From Pseudomonadota bacterium (GTDB lineage Bacteria; Desulfobacterota; Desulfovibrionia; Desulfovibrionales; Desulfovibrionaceae), in contig JAEZMB010000300.1 in the NCBI GenBank assembly GCA_023435825.1, positions 1 to 7,483 on the forward strand: a stretch of 7,483 nt of DNA, given 5' to 3'. A program made the translations under genes and the position numbers. Of this stretch, positions 1-6,914 are shown one piece after another (position 1 is the first letter of the stretch; each line of letters begins with the position of its first letter). The notes beneath the pieces were generated by a model. It saw nothing but the letters and a program-made list of their open reading frames with translations. It made no database searches and had not been told where the DNA came from.

Positions 1-199
1 CCTGACGGCAATCGCCACCACCGCCGCAAAGGAGACGCCCCCAAACCATGCCGCCGGCCAGTCCCGTATCAGGCCGGCCGCAAGCCCAAACCCGCCCTCT
101 CGCCCGCGCTCCGTCCGGGCCTCCGCAAGCGGCGCGTGAGCCGCCCCATTCCGGCCGGATGGCTCTACCCGGCAAATGGTATATTGTTGTGTTTTGCCG

Positions 200-229
200 T
201 TGCGCTTTTCGTTGCCGTTCCGTAATAAT
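200..229 (+). promoter_or_regulatory. Possible sigma-70-like promoter for the first chemoreceptor
   Basis: In the AT-rich patch, AATAAT at 224-229 matches the -10 consensus TATAAT at five of six positions. TTGCGC at 200-205 lies 18 bases upstream and matches only three of six -35 positions (TTG). A second -10-like word, TATATT at 180-185, has no partner -35. The leader to the ATG would be about 85 bases. This is a weak call, based on location and base composition as much as on the hexamers. Confidence 0.2.
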
Positions 230-309
230 TCCCGCCAACAGCGTCTCAGGGCGTCTCTTGGCCGTTTGCCGCCGCCGGGTCCTCCGGCCGCCCGTGGGAC
301 CCAATCCCC

Positions 310-316
310 GGGAGGG
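310..316 (+). promoter_or_regulatory. Shine-Dalgarno sequence fixing the start of chemoreceptor 1
   Basis: GGGAGGG lies three bases before the ATG at 320, so spacing is rather short. It is the only good ribosome binding site near the start. It favours ATG 320 over the in-frame ATG at 176, which lacks one and would add 48 residues unlike a receptor N terminus. Confidence 0.75.
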
Positions 317-319
317 CCC

Positions 320-2677
320 ATGGCCAAGGGCAGCGTCAACACCGTGCTCACCCTGCTCGTCGCCGGCTGCGTCACCGTCGCCATCGTCGTCCTGGTGCTC
401 TACGTCTCCCGCACCTCGTTTCGCATGGCTTCCGACCTGCAGGAATCCGCCTTAAGCCAACTTGCCTCCTCCACCAGCCGTACCCTGGACCTCTATCTCG
501 AAGACGCCGCCGACGTGGCCCGGGCCTTGGCCACCCAGGACGCCGTGGTGGTCGGCCTGACCGGCGACGTCAAGCGTTCCCAGGAACGCTTTCGCAACTA
601 CATCGAGAGCTACAAGAACTACTGGGCCATCTTTTCCTTCGATCTCAAGGGCAAGATCGTTTCCGGCTTCAACGCCAACATGCAGGACATGGCCGGCGGC
701 GACCGCTCCGACCGCGACTATGTGAAGGCAGTGCTCGGCGGCAAGGACACCTTCTTCACCGACCAGGTCATGAGCGCCAAGACCGGCGACATCCTCATCT
801 TCGTGGTGGCCAAGGCCGTGCGCGGCCCGGACGGCAAGCTGCTCGGCGGCGTGGCTGTGTGCCCCAAATGGAACGTCTTCACCAAGAACTTCATCGACCC
901 GCTGCGCTTTGGCGCCCGCGGCTATGGCCTCATGCTCGACGGCAAGGGCAACGTCATCGCCCATGCCACCGACAAGGACATGCTGCTTAAAAACATGGCT
1001 GCCGAGGATTTCGCCAAACAGGCCCTGTCGGCCAAGGGCAAGGAAGGCGTGGCGGCCTACGAGTGGAAGGGCGAACGCAAGGTCATGGCCTTCGCGCCTG
1101 TTGCCCTCACCGGCTGGGTCGTGTGCATGACCGCTTACGAATCCGAGATGACGGCCACCGCCGCGTCCCAACGCAACCTGCTCCTGATCATCGGGGCCTG
1201 CTGCCTTGTCGCCGCCGTGGCCGGCATCACCCAGGCCAACCGGGCCATGGCGCTGCGCCCGTTGACCCTGGTGGCCGCCTACGCCAGGGAAGTCATGTCC
1301 GGCAATCTCGGAGCGAAACTCGCCGGCCGCTTCCGCTTCGAGCTGGCCGACCTGGCGGCCAGCGTCAGCGCCATGGTGGCCGATCTCAAAAACAAGCTCG
1401 GCTTCTCCCAGGGCGTCCTTGACGGCATCCCGGCCCCATGCGCCATTGCCGGCCCGGACGGCCGCATCCTGTGGCTCAACCGGCAGGTCATCGACCTGCT
1501 CGACCTCGACGCCACCCCGGAATCGGCCAAGGGGCAGGTGACCGGGCAACTCTTCTATGGCGACCCGAACCGGGAAACACTGTCCCAGCGCACCCTGCGC
1601 GAAGGTCGCGGGCTTTCCCTGGACGTGGACTTCGCCACCCGGCGCGGCAAGCTGCTGCATCTGCATGTGGACACGACGCTGTTTTACGACATGGATCGCA
1701 ACCTGCTCGGCTGCGTCATCTTCTGGAACGACTTAACCGGCATCGTGAGCCAGAAAAACCGCATCGAGGAACAAAACACGCTCATTTCGGAGCTGGCCGC
1801 CCAGGCCTCCCAGGTGGCCGACCGCATGGCCGAGGCCGCCGACGATCTGGCCCGCAGCATCAGGGAAGCAAGCCTGGGAGCTCGGGAACAAAGCCACCGC
1901 GTCCAGGAAACCGCCTCGGCCGTGGCCGAGCTTTCCGCCACCATCATGGACGTGGCCAGAAACGCCGGCGACACCGCCAGCCTGGCCGAAAAGGCCCGGG
2001 ACACCGCAGGCGAAGGAGCCGGGCTGGCCGGACAGGCGGCCAAGGCCGTGGACGCCGTGCGCCAGCAGTCCGCCGCCCTGGCCGCCACCATGGGCGAACT
2101 CGACGAACGGGCCAAGGGCATCGGGGCCATCATGGGCGTCATTTCCGACATCGCCGACCAGACCAACCTGTTGGCGCTCAACGCCGCCATCGAGGCGGCC
2201 CGGGCCGGCGAGGCCGGACGCGGCTTCGCGGTGGTGGCCGACGAGGTCCGAAAGCTTGCCGAAAAGACCATGGCCGCCACCAAGGACGTGGGCCAGGCCA
2301 TCGCCGGCATCCAGCGCGGAGCCGACGAGACCGCCGCCCGCATGGATCAAGCCGCCGCCCGGGTGGCCGACGCCACCGGCCTGTCCGAACGCTCGGGACA
2401 AGCCCTCTCCCGCATCGTGGAACTCGTGGCCGGAGCCGGAGACCAAGTCCGGTCCATCGCCGCCGCCGCCGAACAGCAATCCGCCACCACCGAAGCCATC
2501 AACACTTCGGTCGGCGACATCAATTCCCTGGCCGCCAAAGCCGCCGACACCCTGGACCACTGTGCCGACGCGGTGCGTGAGCTGGCTGATTTAGCGAACA
2601 ATCTCAATGAACTGATACGCGGCCTGCAGCAACAGGACGCCAAGCCCTTTACCCTGCCCGCGGCAAAAAAGGCCTGA
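320..2677 (+). CDS. Methyl-accepting chemotaxis protein, Cache-HAMP-PAS-MCP signal (receptor 1)
   Basis: This is a 785-residue transmembrane chemoreceptor that should pass ligand signals through CheW to the kinase CheA. A short cytoplasmic tip leads into a first membrane helix (about 8-29). A periplasmic double-Cache sensor follows (about 31-285) with the signature D128-R-S-D-R-D-Y134. The second membrane helix is 287-304, then a HAMP-like linker (305-355), a PAS domain (360-474, ending FWND at 468-471) and the coiled-coil signalling domain. The hairpin tip, E625 to R634, lies in the near-invariant stretch I624-EAARAGEAGRGF. E718-Q719 in AAAAEQQSAT fits the methylation-site consensus. No C-terminal NWETF-type pentapeptide for CheR/CheB tethering is seen. 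The start at 320 is chosen because the membrane helix follows directly and a Shine-Dalgarno sequence precedes it. It is a paralogue of the gene at 2969-5308. The ligand cannot be named; the PAS domain could sense redox state or a small cofactor, but no haem motif is visible. Confidence 0.96.
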   Translation: MAKGSVNTVLTLLVAGCVTVAIVVLVLYVSRTSFRMASDLQESALSQLASSTSRTLDLYLEDAADVARALATQDAVVVGLTGDVKRSQERFRNYIESYKNYWAIFSFDLKGKIVSGFNANMQDMAGGDRSDRDYVKAVLGGKDTFFTDQVMSAKTGDILIFVVAKAVRGPDGKLLGGVAVCPKWNVFTKNFIDPLRFGARGYGLMLDGKGNVIAHATDKDMLLKNMAAEDFAKQALSAKGKEGVAAYEWKGERKVMAFAPVALTGWVVCMTAYESEMTATAASQRNLLLIIGACCLVAAVAGITQANRAMALRPLTLVAAYAREVMSGNLGAKLAGRFRFELADLAASVSAMVADLKNKLGFSQGVLDGIPAPCAIAGPDGRILWLNRQVIDLLDLDATPESAKGQVTGQLFYGDPNRETLSQRTLREGRGLSLDVDFATRRGKLLHLHVDTTLFYDMDRNLLGCVIFWNDLTGIVSQKNRIEEQNTLISELAAQASQVADRMAEAADDLARSIREASLGAREQSHRVQETASAVAELSATIMDVARNAGDTASLAEKARDTAGEGAGLAGQAAKAVDAVRQQSAALAATMGELDERAKGIGAIMGVISDIADQTNLLALNAAIEAARAGEAGRGFAVVADEVRKLAEKTMAATKDVGQAIAGIQRGADETAARMDQAAARVADATGLSERSGQALSRIVELVAGAGDQVRSIAAAAEQQSATTEAINTSVGDINSLAAKAADTLDHCADAVRELADLANNLNELIRGLQQQDAKPFTLPAAKKA
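2110..2319 (+). repeat. Direct repeat, copy 1 (receptor hairpin-tip coding segment)
   Basis: This 210-base stretch encodes the signalling hairpin of receptor 1 and matches 4753-4962 without gaps. I count 18 mismatches by hand, about 91% identity, most of them silent third-position changes; only four of about 69 residues differ. The two copies are 2643 bases apart in the same orientation. The match reflects gene duplication plus strong constraint on the CheA/CheW contact region, not a mobile element. Confidence 0.9.
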
Positions 2678-2758
2678 TGTAAGGCTTGCTCATTTCCCAT
2701 TTTCGAAGTAGGCATTTCACCCATTGCCCACAAGCGACGCCGGGTCGTCCGCATACGG

Positions 2759-2803
2759 CGCCGCCCGCACTGTACGCCTCCGCGGCAGTGCGTGCGGCGT
2801 TTT
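2759..2803 (+). terminator. Intrinsic terminator after chemoreceptor 1
   Basis: The arms CGCCGCCCGCACTG (2759-2772) and CAGTGCGTGCGGCG (2786-2799) pair over 14 positions with one mismatch, around a 13-base loop. Four T residues follow at 2800-2803. The T tract is short, but the stem is long and GC-rich. It lies 81 bases past the stop codon and implies that the two receptors are separately transcribed. Confidence 0.75.
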
Positions 2804-2956
2804 CCTGTATGCCGCCTGCGGTTTTCGACACCGCAAGGGGCCAGTCCCGAGCAGCCCTTTACCCGACCGCTTGTCGTTCCCAGAGTGGTGACAGTCAGCT
2901 GTGGCGCAATAGCAACAACCGATGCGGCGTCAAAACAGCATCAGACACCGCACACC

Positions 2957-2962
2957 AAGGAG
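2957..2962 (+). promoter_or_regulatory. Shine-Dalgarno sequence fixing the start of chemoreceptor 2
   Basis: AAGGAG lies six bases before the ATG at 2969, which is optimal spacing. It identifies this ATG as the start rather than the in-frame GTG at 2792, 59 codons upstream. Confidence 0.9.
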
Positions 2963-2968
2963 AACGCC

Positions 2969-5308
2969 ATGGGCAAGACAGGCATCACCACCATCATCGC
3001 CGCCTCGGTCACCGTGACCATCCTCGCCGGTATCGCCGCCATCGTGCTTTACGCATCGAACTCGTCCTATTCCATGCTCGACGCTGTTCAGGTCAATTCT
3101 CTGGAACAGACCGCCGCCCTGGCCTCGCGTTCGGCCGAGAACTACATTAACGGAACGGCGTCGCTGGCGAATTCCCTAGCCGACCAAGCCGCCATCCAGG
3201 CGGTCTTTACCGGCGATGTGCCCCGGGCTCAGGAGCGCCTGCGCAACTATATCGCCTCTTTCAAGGATTATTTCTCCTTCTTCGTCTTCGACGCATCGGG
3301 CAAGATCGTGGCCGGCGTCAACGCCGACGGCAAGGACCTGACAGGCGGCGACCGCAAAGACCGCGACTATGTCAAGGCCATTCTGGCCGGCCAAGATTTG
3401 GTGTTCAGTAAATCCTTGCTCAAGGCTACCTCCGGCGACTCACTGATCTACGTCGTGGCCAAGGCCATTCGTGACAAAGACGGCAAGTTGCTCGGCGGCG
3501 TAGCCGCCTCACCCCTGTGGGACCATTTCACCGCCGCCACCATTGATCCGGTCCGCTTCGGCCAGCGCGGCTACGGTTTCATCCTTGATGCGTCCGGCGT
3601 GCTCATCTCCCATCCCCTGGACAAGTCCATGATTCTCAAGGATGTGTCCGGCGACGATTTCGTGCGACAGGCCCTGGCCAAGGGCAACGGCTCCTTTGAA
3701 TACGAATGGAAGGGTGAACAAAAGGTCATGAGCGTTGCCCGCATCCCGGCCACGGGCTGGCTGGTGTGCATGTCCTATTACGTTGATGAAATGGCTGCCT
3801 CGGCCATCCAACAACGCAATACCCTCATCGTCCTGGGTCTAGGTGTGGCCGCCCTGGCCGTGGCCGTCATCGTGCTCATCACCCGCCGGCTGGTGCTGCA
3901 ACCGCTGCTGTGTCTGAGCAATTTCACCGCCAAGGTGGCCGGCGGCGATTTCGACGCCAAGATACCGTGCCGACTGCGGGCCGAACTGGCGACCTTCGGC
4001 GAAAACCTGCGCCAGATGGTGGCCGAGCTCAAATCCAAACTCGGTTTCGCCCAGGGCGTGTTAAACGGCATCCCCTCTCCCTGCGGCATTGTCGGCCCGG
4101 ACTTCAAGATGCTGTGGCACAACGAGGAAGTCTGCCGGCTGCTCGACAAATACGAACCCGGCAAATCCTACGTCGGCCAGCCCTCGGGCCAGTTCTATTT
4201 GAACGATCCGGCCAAGAACACGCTTTCCGACCGGGCCATCCAGGAACGCCGGATGCTCACGGCGGAAAACGACTTCACCACCGTGGCCGGGCGCAAGCTG
4301 CGCATCACCATCCGTACCACGCCCTTCTACGACCTCGATGGAACCCTGCTCGGCTCCATCTCGTTTTGGAACGACATCACCGAACTCTACGAGCAAAAAC
4401 GGCAAATCGAGGAACAAAACGCGGTCATCGCCCAAACCGCCGCCAGCGCCTCGGCCGTGGCCGACCGGGTGGCCGCCGCTTCCGAGGAACTCTCAGCCCA
4501 GATCGAACAGTCCAGCCGCGGGGCCGAAGAACAAAGCGGCCGCGTCCAGGAGACGGCCACGGCCGTGGAAGAGATGAACGCCACCATCATCGAGGTGGCT
4601 CGAAACGCCGCCGCCACGGCCAGCAGCGCCGAACTGGCCCGGGACAAGGCCCGGGGCGGCGCGAAGCTCGTGGCCGAGGTGGAGACCGCCGTGGGCTCCA
4701 TCCGCGAGGAAGCGGTGGTGCTGACCGACAACATGCGGGGCCTGGGCGAGCAGGCCAAGGGCATCGGGGCCATCATGGACGTCATTTCCGACATCGCCGA
4801 CCAGACAAACCTCTTGGCGCTTAATGCCGCCATCGAAGCGGCCCGGGCCGGCGAGGCCGGGCGCGGCTTCGCCGTGGTCGCCGACGAGGTTCGCAAACTG
4901 GCCGAAAAAACCATGAACGCCACCAAGGAAGTGGGCCAGTCCATCGCCGGCATCCAGCGCGGCACGGCCGATGCGGTGTCCCGGGTGGAGCGGGCCGTGT
5001 CCAAGGTCGAGACGGCTTCGGGGCTGGCCGAAAAATCCGAGGCGGCGCTGTCGGAGATCGTCTCCGTGGTGGAGGCGGCCGGCGATCAGGTCCGGGCCAT
5101 CGCCACGGCGGCCGAGCAGCAGTCGGCCACTTCCGAGGAGATCAACCGATCGGTGGAATCCATCAGCGCCATTGCCCACGAAACCGCCCAGGCCATGCAC
5201 CAGTCGGCCCAGGCCGTATCCGATCTGGCCCGGCAGGCCCAGGAACTCAACTCCTTGATGGTCAGCCTGGGCGGCGCGAACGACGCGCCCAAGGCCCTTG
5301 GCCGATAA
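2969..5308 (+). CDS. Methyl-accepting chemotaxis protein, Cache-HAMP-PAS-MCP signal (receptor 2)
   Basis: This is a 779-residue transmembrane chemoreceptor and a close paralogue of the upstream gene. It has a first membrane helix (about 6-28), a periplasmic double-Cache sensor (about 30-283), a second membrane helix (285-304) and HAMP (306-355). A PAS domain (358-469, ending FWND at 466-469) and the coiled-coil signalling domain follow. The Cache signature D128-R-K-D-R-D-Y134 has the same residue numbers as in receptor 1. The hairpin tip is E623 to R632, and E716-Q717 in TAAEQQSAT is a candidate methylation pair. There is no CheR-tethering pentapeptide at the C terminus (it ends KALGR). The signalling half is nearly the same as in receptor 1, while the sensor half differs much more, as expected for different ligands feeding one CheA/CheW pathway. 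Its sensor codons are less GC-biased than those of receptor 1. It is a separate unit, with terminators on both sides. The ligand is unknown. Confidence 0.96.
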   Translation: MGKTGITTIIAASVTVTILAGIAAIVLYASNSSYSMLDAVQVNSLEQTAALASRSAENYINGTASLANSLADQAAIQAVFTGDVPRAQERLRNYIASFKDYFSFFVFDASGKIVAGVNADGKDLTGGDRKDRDYVKAILAGQDLVFSKSLLKATSGDSLIYVVAKAIRDKDGKLLGGVAASPLWDHFTAATIDPVRFGQRGYGFILDASGVLISHPLDKSMILKDVSGDDFVRQALAKGNGSFEYEWKGEQKVMSVARIPATGWLVCMSYYVDEMAASAIQQRNTLIVLGLGVAALAVAVIVLITRRLVLQPLLCLSNFTAKVAGGDFDAKIPCRLRAELATFGENLRQMVAELKSKLGFAQGVLNGIPSPCGIVGPDFKMLWHNEEVCRLLDKYEPGKSYVGQPSGQFYLNDPAKNTLSDRAIQERRMLTAENDFTTVAGRKLRITIRTTPFYDLDGTLLGSISFWNDITELYEQKRQIEEQNAVIAQTAASASAVADRVAAASEELSAQIEQSSRGAEEQSGRVQETATAVEEMNATIIEVARNAAATASSAELARDKARGGAKLVAEVETAVGSIREEAVVLTDNMRGLGEQAKGIGAIMDVISDIADQTNLLALNAAIEAARAGEAGRGFAVVADEVRKLAEKTMNATKEVGQSIAGIQRGTADAVSRVERAVSKVETASGLAEKSEAALSEIVSVVEAAGDQVRAIATAAEQQSATSEEINRSVESISAIAHETAQAMHQSAQAVSDLARQAQELNSLMVSLGGANDAPKALGR
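4753..4962 (+). repeat. Direct repeat, copy 2 (receptor hairpin-tip coding segment)
   Basis: This is the partner of 2110-2319, in the same orientation and the same reading frame. Identical runs of more than 20 bases occur inside it, for example at 4753-4778, so it could serve as a site of homologous recombination between the two receptor genes. Confidence 0.9.
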
Positions 5309-5358
5309 ATAATCGACGGGAGCTGATTTTCCCAGAGAGCACCTCCCTGGCCGTCGCC

Positions 5359-5389
5359 AAGCCCGACGAAGCCCTTTGGGGCCGGGCTT
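5359..5389 (+). other. Hairpin downstream of chemoreceptor 2 without a T tract
   Basis: AAGCCCG (5359-5365) pairs perfectly with CGGGCTT (5383-5389), and an inner GCCC/GGGC stem (5371-5374 with 5379-5382) can extend it across a bulge. No run of T follows, so it is not a standard terminator on its own. It may protect the 3' end of the mRNA or help the stronger terminator 26 bases further on. Confidence 0.35.
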
Positions 5390-5414
5390 GACAGGCCTGG
5401 GAAGCCGTTTTGCG

Positions 5415-5459
5415 CCGGTCCGGAAGCCTGCCGTGGCTCCCGGACCGGTTTGCCTTTTT
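5415..5459 (+). terminator. Intrinsic terminator after chemoreceptor 2
   Basis: CCGGTCCGGAAGCC (5415-5428) pairs with GGCTCCCGGACCGG (5435-5448) at 13 of 14 positions around a six-base loop (TGCCGT). TTTGCCTTTTT follows to 5459. The long GC stem and T-rich tail make this a strong factor-independent terminator, isolating the receptor from the purine genes. Confidence 0.85.
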
Positions 5460-5627
5460 CGGGCGTTGCGGCTAATGGATTTTTTTCCTTTGGGGTGGGC
5501 TTTGCCGGGTTGCCCGGCCGCCTTTCCCGCACGACAGCCAATATCGCGGGGAGCATTCCCGATGGTTCCGGCCGGGTTCTCCCGATGCCGGGGCTATGGG
5601 CATATTCCCTGCACAAGGAGGCGCGAC
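5460..5627 (+). other. Leader region of purD, function unresolved
   Basis: These 168 bases lie between the receptor 2 terminator and purD and must carry the purD promoter if the unit is independent. They contain a seven-T run (5480-5486) and a perfect six-base-pair hairpin, GCCGGG-TTG-CCCGGC (5504-5518). The word TCCCGATG occurs twice, at 5557-5564 and 5580-5587. Possible -10 words (CAATAT at 5539-5544, CATATT at 5601-5606) have no good -35 at the right distance. I do not recognise a known riboswitch fold or a known repressor site. Confidence 0.4.
5615..5621 (+). promoter_or_regulatory. Shine-Dalgarno sequence fixing the start of purD
   Basis: AAGGAGG lies six bases before ATG 5628, a near-perfect ribosome binding site. 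It shows that the 84-codon in-frame extension back to ATG 5376, which would begin before the terminator stem, is not translated as part of PurD. Confidence 0.92.
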
Positions 5628-6914
5628 ATGCGCATTCTGGTGGTCGGCTCCGGCGGCCGCGAGCACGCCCTGGCCCATACCCTGCTCAAAAGCCCCGACG
5701 TGTCGGCGGTCATCGCCGCGCCGGGCAACGGCGGCACCGCGACCTGCGGCGAGAACGTGCCGCTTTCCGATACCGACGTGCCCGGCATCGTGGCCCTGGC
5801 CAAGGACCGGGGCATGGATCTGGTCGTGGTCGGCCCGGAAGCGCCGCTGGTGGCCGGGCTGCGCGACGCCCTGGAAACCGCCGGCGTGCCCTGCTTCGGC
5901 CCCGACGCCTACGCCGCCCAGTTGGAGGGCAGCAAGGCCTTCGCCAAGGACGTCATGACCGCGGCCGGCGTGCCCACCGCCGCCTACGCGTCGTTTACCG
6001 ACGCGGCCAAGGCCCGGGCCTACGCCAAGGACCTCGGCCGACCCGTGGTGGTCAAGGCCGACGGCCTGGCCGCCGGCAAGGGCGTCACCGTCTGCACCCG
6101 GACGGACCAAGCCCTGGCCGCCATCGACGAAGCCATGGTCGACAAAGCCTTTGGCGCGGCCGGCGGCACGGTGGTGGTGGAAGAAATGCTCGTGGGCGAG
6201 GAAGCCTCGTTCCTGGCTTTTTGCGACGGAAAAACCGCCGTGCCCATGACCGCCTGCCAGGACCACAAGGCGGTTTTCGACGGCGACCAGGGCCCCAACA
6301 CCGGCGGCATGGGCGCCTACTGCCCGGCCCCGGTCTTGCCGCCCGCGCGCTACGCCGAGATGATGGATCTGGTCATCCATCCGATTTTACAAGAGATGGC
6401 CAAGCGCGGCCATCCCTTTACCGGCATCCTCTACGCCGGACTCATGATGACCGAGGCCGGCCCCAAGGTGCTCGAATACAACGTCCGTTTCGGCGACCCG
6501 GAGTGCCAGCCGCTGCTCATGCGCCTGGCTAGCGACCTGCCGGCCATCATGCTGGCCTGCCGGGCCGGCAAGCTCAGCCCGGAACTGGTGCGCTGGTCGG
6601 ACAAAAGCGCCCTGTGCGTGGTCATGGCCGCGCCGGGCTATCCGGGCAACTACCCCAAGGGCATGCCCATCACCGGCATCGAGGCGGCCGAGGCGGCCGG
6701 CGACGGGCTGGTCAAGGTGTTCCAGGCCGGCACGAAGCTCGTTGACGGCCAGGTCGTGACCTCGGGCGGCCGGGTGCTTGGCGTCACGGCCCTTGGCGAC
6801 GGACTGGCCCAGGCCAAGGCGACGGCCTACCGGGCTGTGGAGAAATTGCATTTCGACGGGGCCTTTTGCCGCCGCGACATCGGCGACAAGGGCCTTAAAC
6901 GGGAGGGAAAATAG
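5628..6914 (+). CDS. purD: Phosphoribosylamine--glycine ligase (GAR synthetase), PurD
   Basis: This cytoplasmic enzyme makes glycinamide ribonucleotide from 5-phosphoribosylamine, glycine and ATP, the second step of de novo purine synthesis. The 428-residue product is the normal length for monofunctional bacterial PurD. The N-terminal domain opens with the phosphate-binding loop G7-SGGREHAL and contains VGPEAPLV. The ATP-grasp domain has K143-ADGLAAGKGV and Q211-DHKAVFDGDQGPNTGGMGAY. The family signature R287-FGDPECQ follows, with its metal-binding acidic residues. The C-terminal domain is complete, so the gene looks intact. There is no fusion to PurM or PurN as seen in eukaryotes. The start is set by the AAGGAGG site and by the universal MRILVVGSGGREHAL opening. 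It is the first gene of a two-gene unit with purE, which begins on the base after the TAG stop. The regulator is unknown. Confidence 0.98.
   Translation: MRILVVGSGGREHALAHTLLKSPDVSAVIAAPGNGGTATCGENVPLSDTDVPGIVALAKDRGMDLVVVGPEAPLVAGLRDALETAGVPCFGPDAYAAQLEGSKAFAKDVMTAAGVPTAAYASFTDAAKARAYAKDLGRPVVVKADGLAAGKGVTVCTRTDQALAAIDEAMVDKAFGAAGGTVVVEEMLVGEEASFLAFCDGKTAVPMTACQDHKAVFDGDQGPNTGGMGAYCPAPVLPPARYAEMMDLVIHPILQEMAKRGHPFTGILYAGLMMTEAGPKVLEYNVRFGDPECQPLLMRLASDLPAIMLACRAGKLSPELVRWSDKSALCVVMAAPGYPGNYPKGMPITGIEAAEAAGDGLVKVFQAGTKLVDGQVVTSGGRVLGVTALGDGLAQAKATAYRAVEKLHFDGAFCRRDIGDKGLKREGK
6901..6907 (+). promoter_or_regulatory. Shine-Dalgarno sequence of purE inside the end of purD
   Basis: GGGAGGG sits within the last codons of purD, seven bases before the purE ATG. 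With stop and start directly abutting (TAGATG), this arrangement favours reinitiation or coupled translation of PurE by ribosomes finishing PurD. Confidence 0.85.

Larger units (their letters stand above)
1..319. other. Upstream region without a supported gene
   Basis: No convincing coding region is seen here. The first 170 bases are GC- and C-rich, and plus-strand frames give low-complexity Pro/Arg/Ala-rich peptides. On the minus strand one frame stays open from 321 to the left edge, and its last 30 codons (complement of 1-90) would encode a hydrophobic, membrane-like segment. However, it has no in-frame ATG other than one overlapping the start of the next gene, and no Shine-Dalgarno sequence. 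Positions 174-230 are conspicuously AT-richer than their surroundings and are the most likely place for the promoter of the downstream chemoreceptor. Confidence 0.5.
2678..2968. other. Intergenic region between the two chemoreceptors
   Basis: This 291-base spacer holds a hairpin terminator (2759-2803) and the ribosome binding site of receptor 2 (2957-2962). In between, GTGACA at 2888-2893 is a good -35 match, but the best -10 at a permitted spacing, TAGCAA at 2910-2915 (16-base spacer), matches only three of six positions. A promoter is therefore plausible but unproven. A reading frame open from GTG 2792 runs into receptor 2, but it starts inside the terminator stem and is not credible as an N-terminal extension. 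Confidence 0.6.

Noticed and set aside
160..174. Sigma-54-like promoter TGGCTCTACCCGGCA before receptor 1
   Set aside because: The GG and GC elements are nine bases apart rather than the required ten, and the TTGC part is degraded.
176..319. N-terminal extension of receptor 1 to ATG 176
   Set aside because: No Shine-Dalgarno sequence precedes ATG 176, the segment covers the AT-rich promoter-like patch, and a normal receptor start with a ribosome binding site lies at 320.
48..455. A 135-codon plus-strand open frame at the window start
   Set aside because: The product is Pro/Ser/Arg-rich with no domain. It overlaps the first 136 bases of receptor 1 in another frame, and no convincing ribosome binding site precedes it.
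452..1666. A 404-codon open frame on the minus strand within receptor 1
   Set aside because: It lies wholly antisense to a well-supported receptor gene. Its product is a low-complexity Gly/His/Ala/Val-rich sequence without a recognisable domain, as expected from the complement of GC-biased codons.
2812..2835. Small hairpins just after the receptor 1 terminator
   Set aside because: The stems are only four to six base pairs (CCGC/GCGG with a two-base loop, TGCGGT/ACCGCA), no stable structure with a proper T tract results, and chance occurrence is likely in GC-rich DNA.
2918..2925. Flagellar sigma-28-like -10 element (ACCGATGC) before receptor 2
   Set aside because: Only the CCGAT core fits, and no TAAA-type -35 element lies at the correct distance upstream.
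5376..5627. N-terminal extension of PurD to ATG 5376
   Set aside because: It would run through a strong terminator hairpin and add 84 residues before the standard PurD opening, which has its own near-perfect ribosome binding site.
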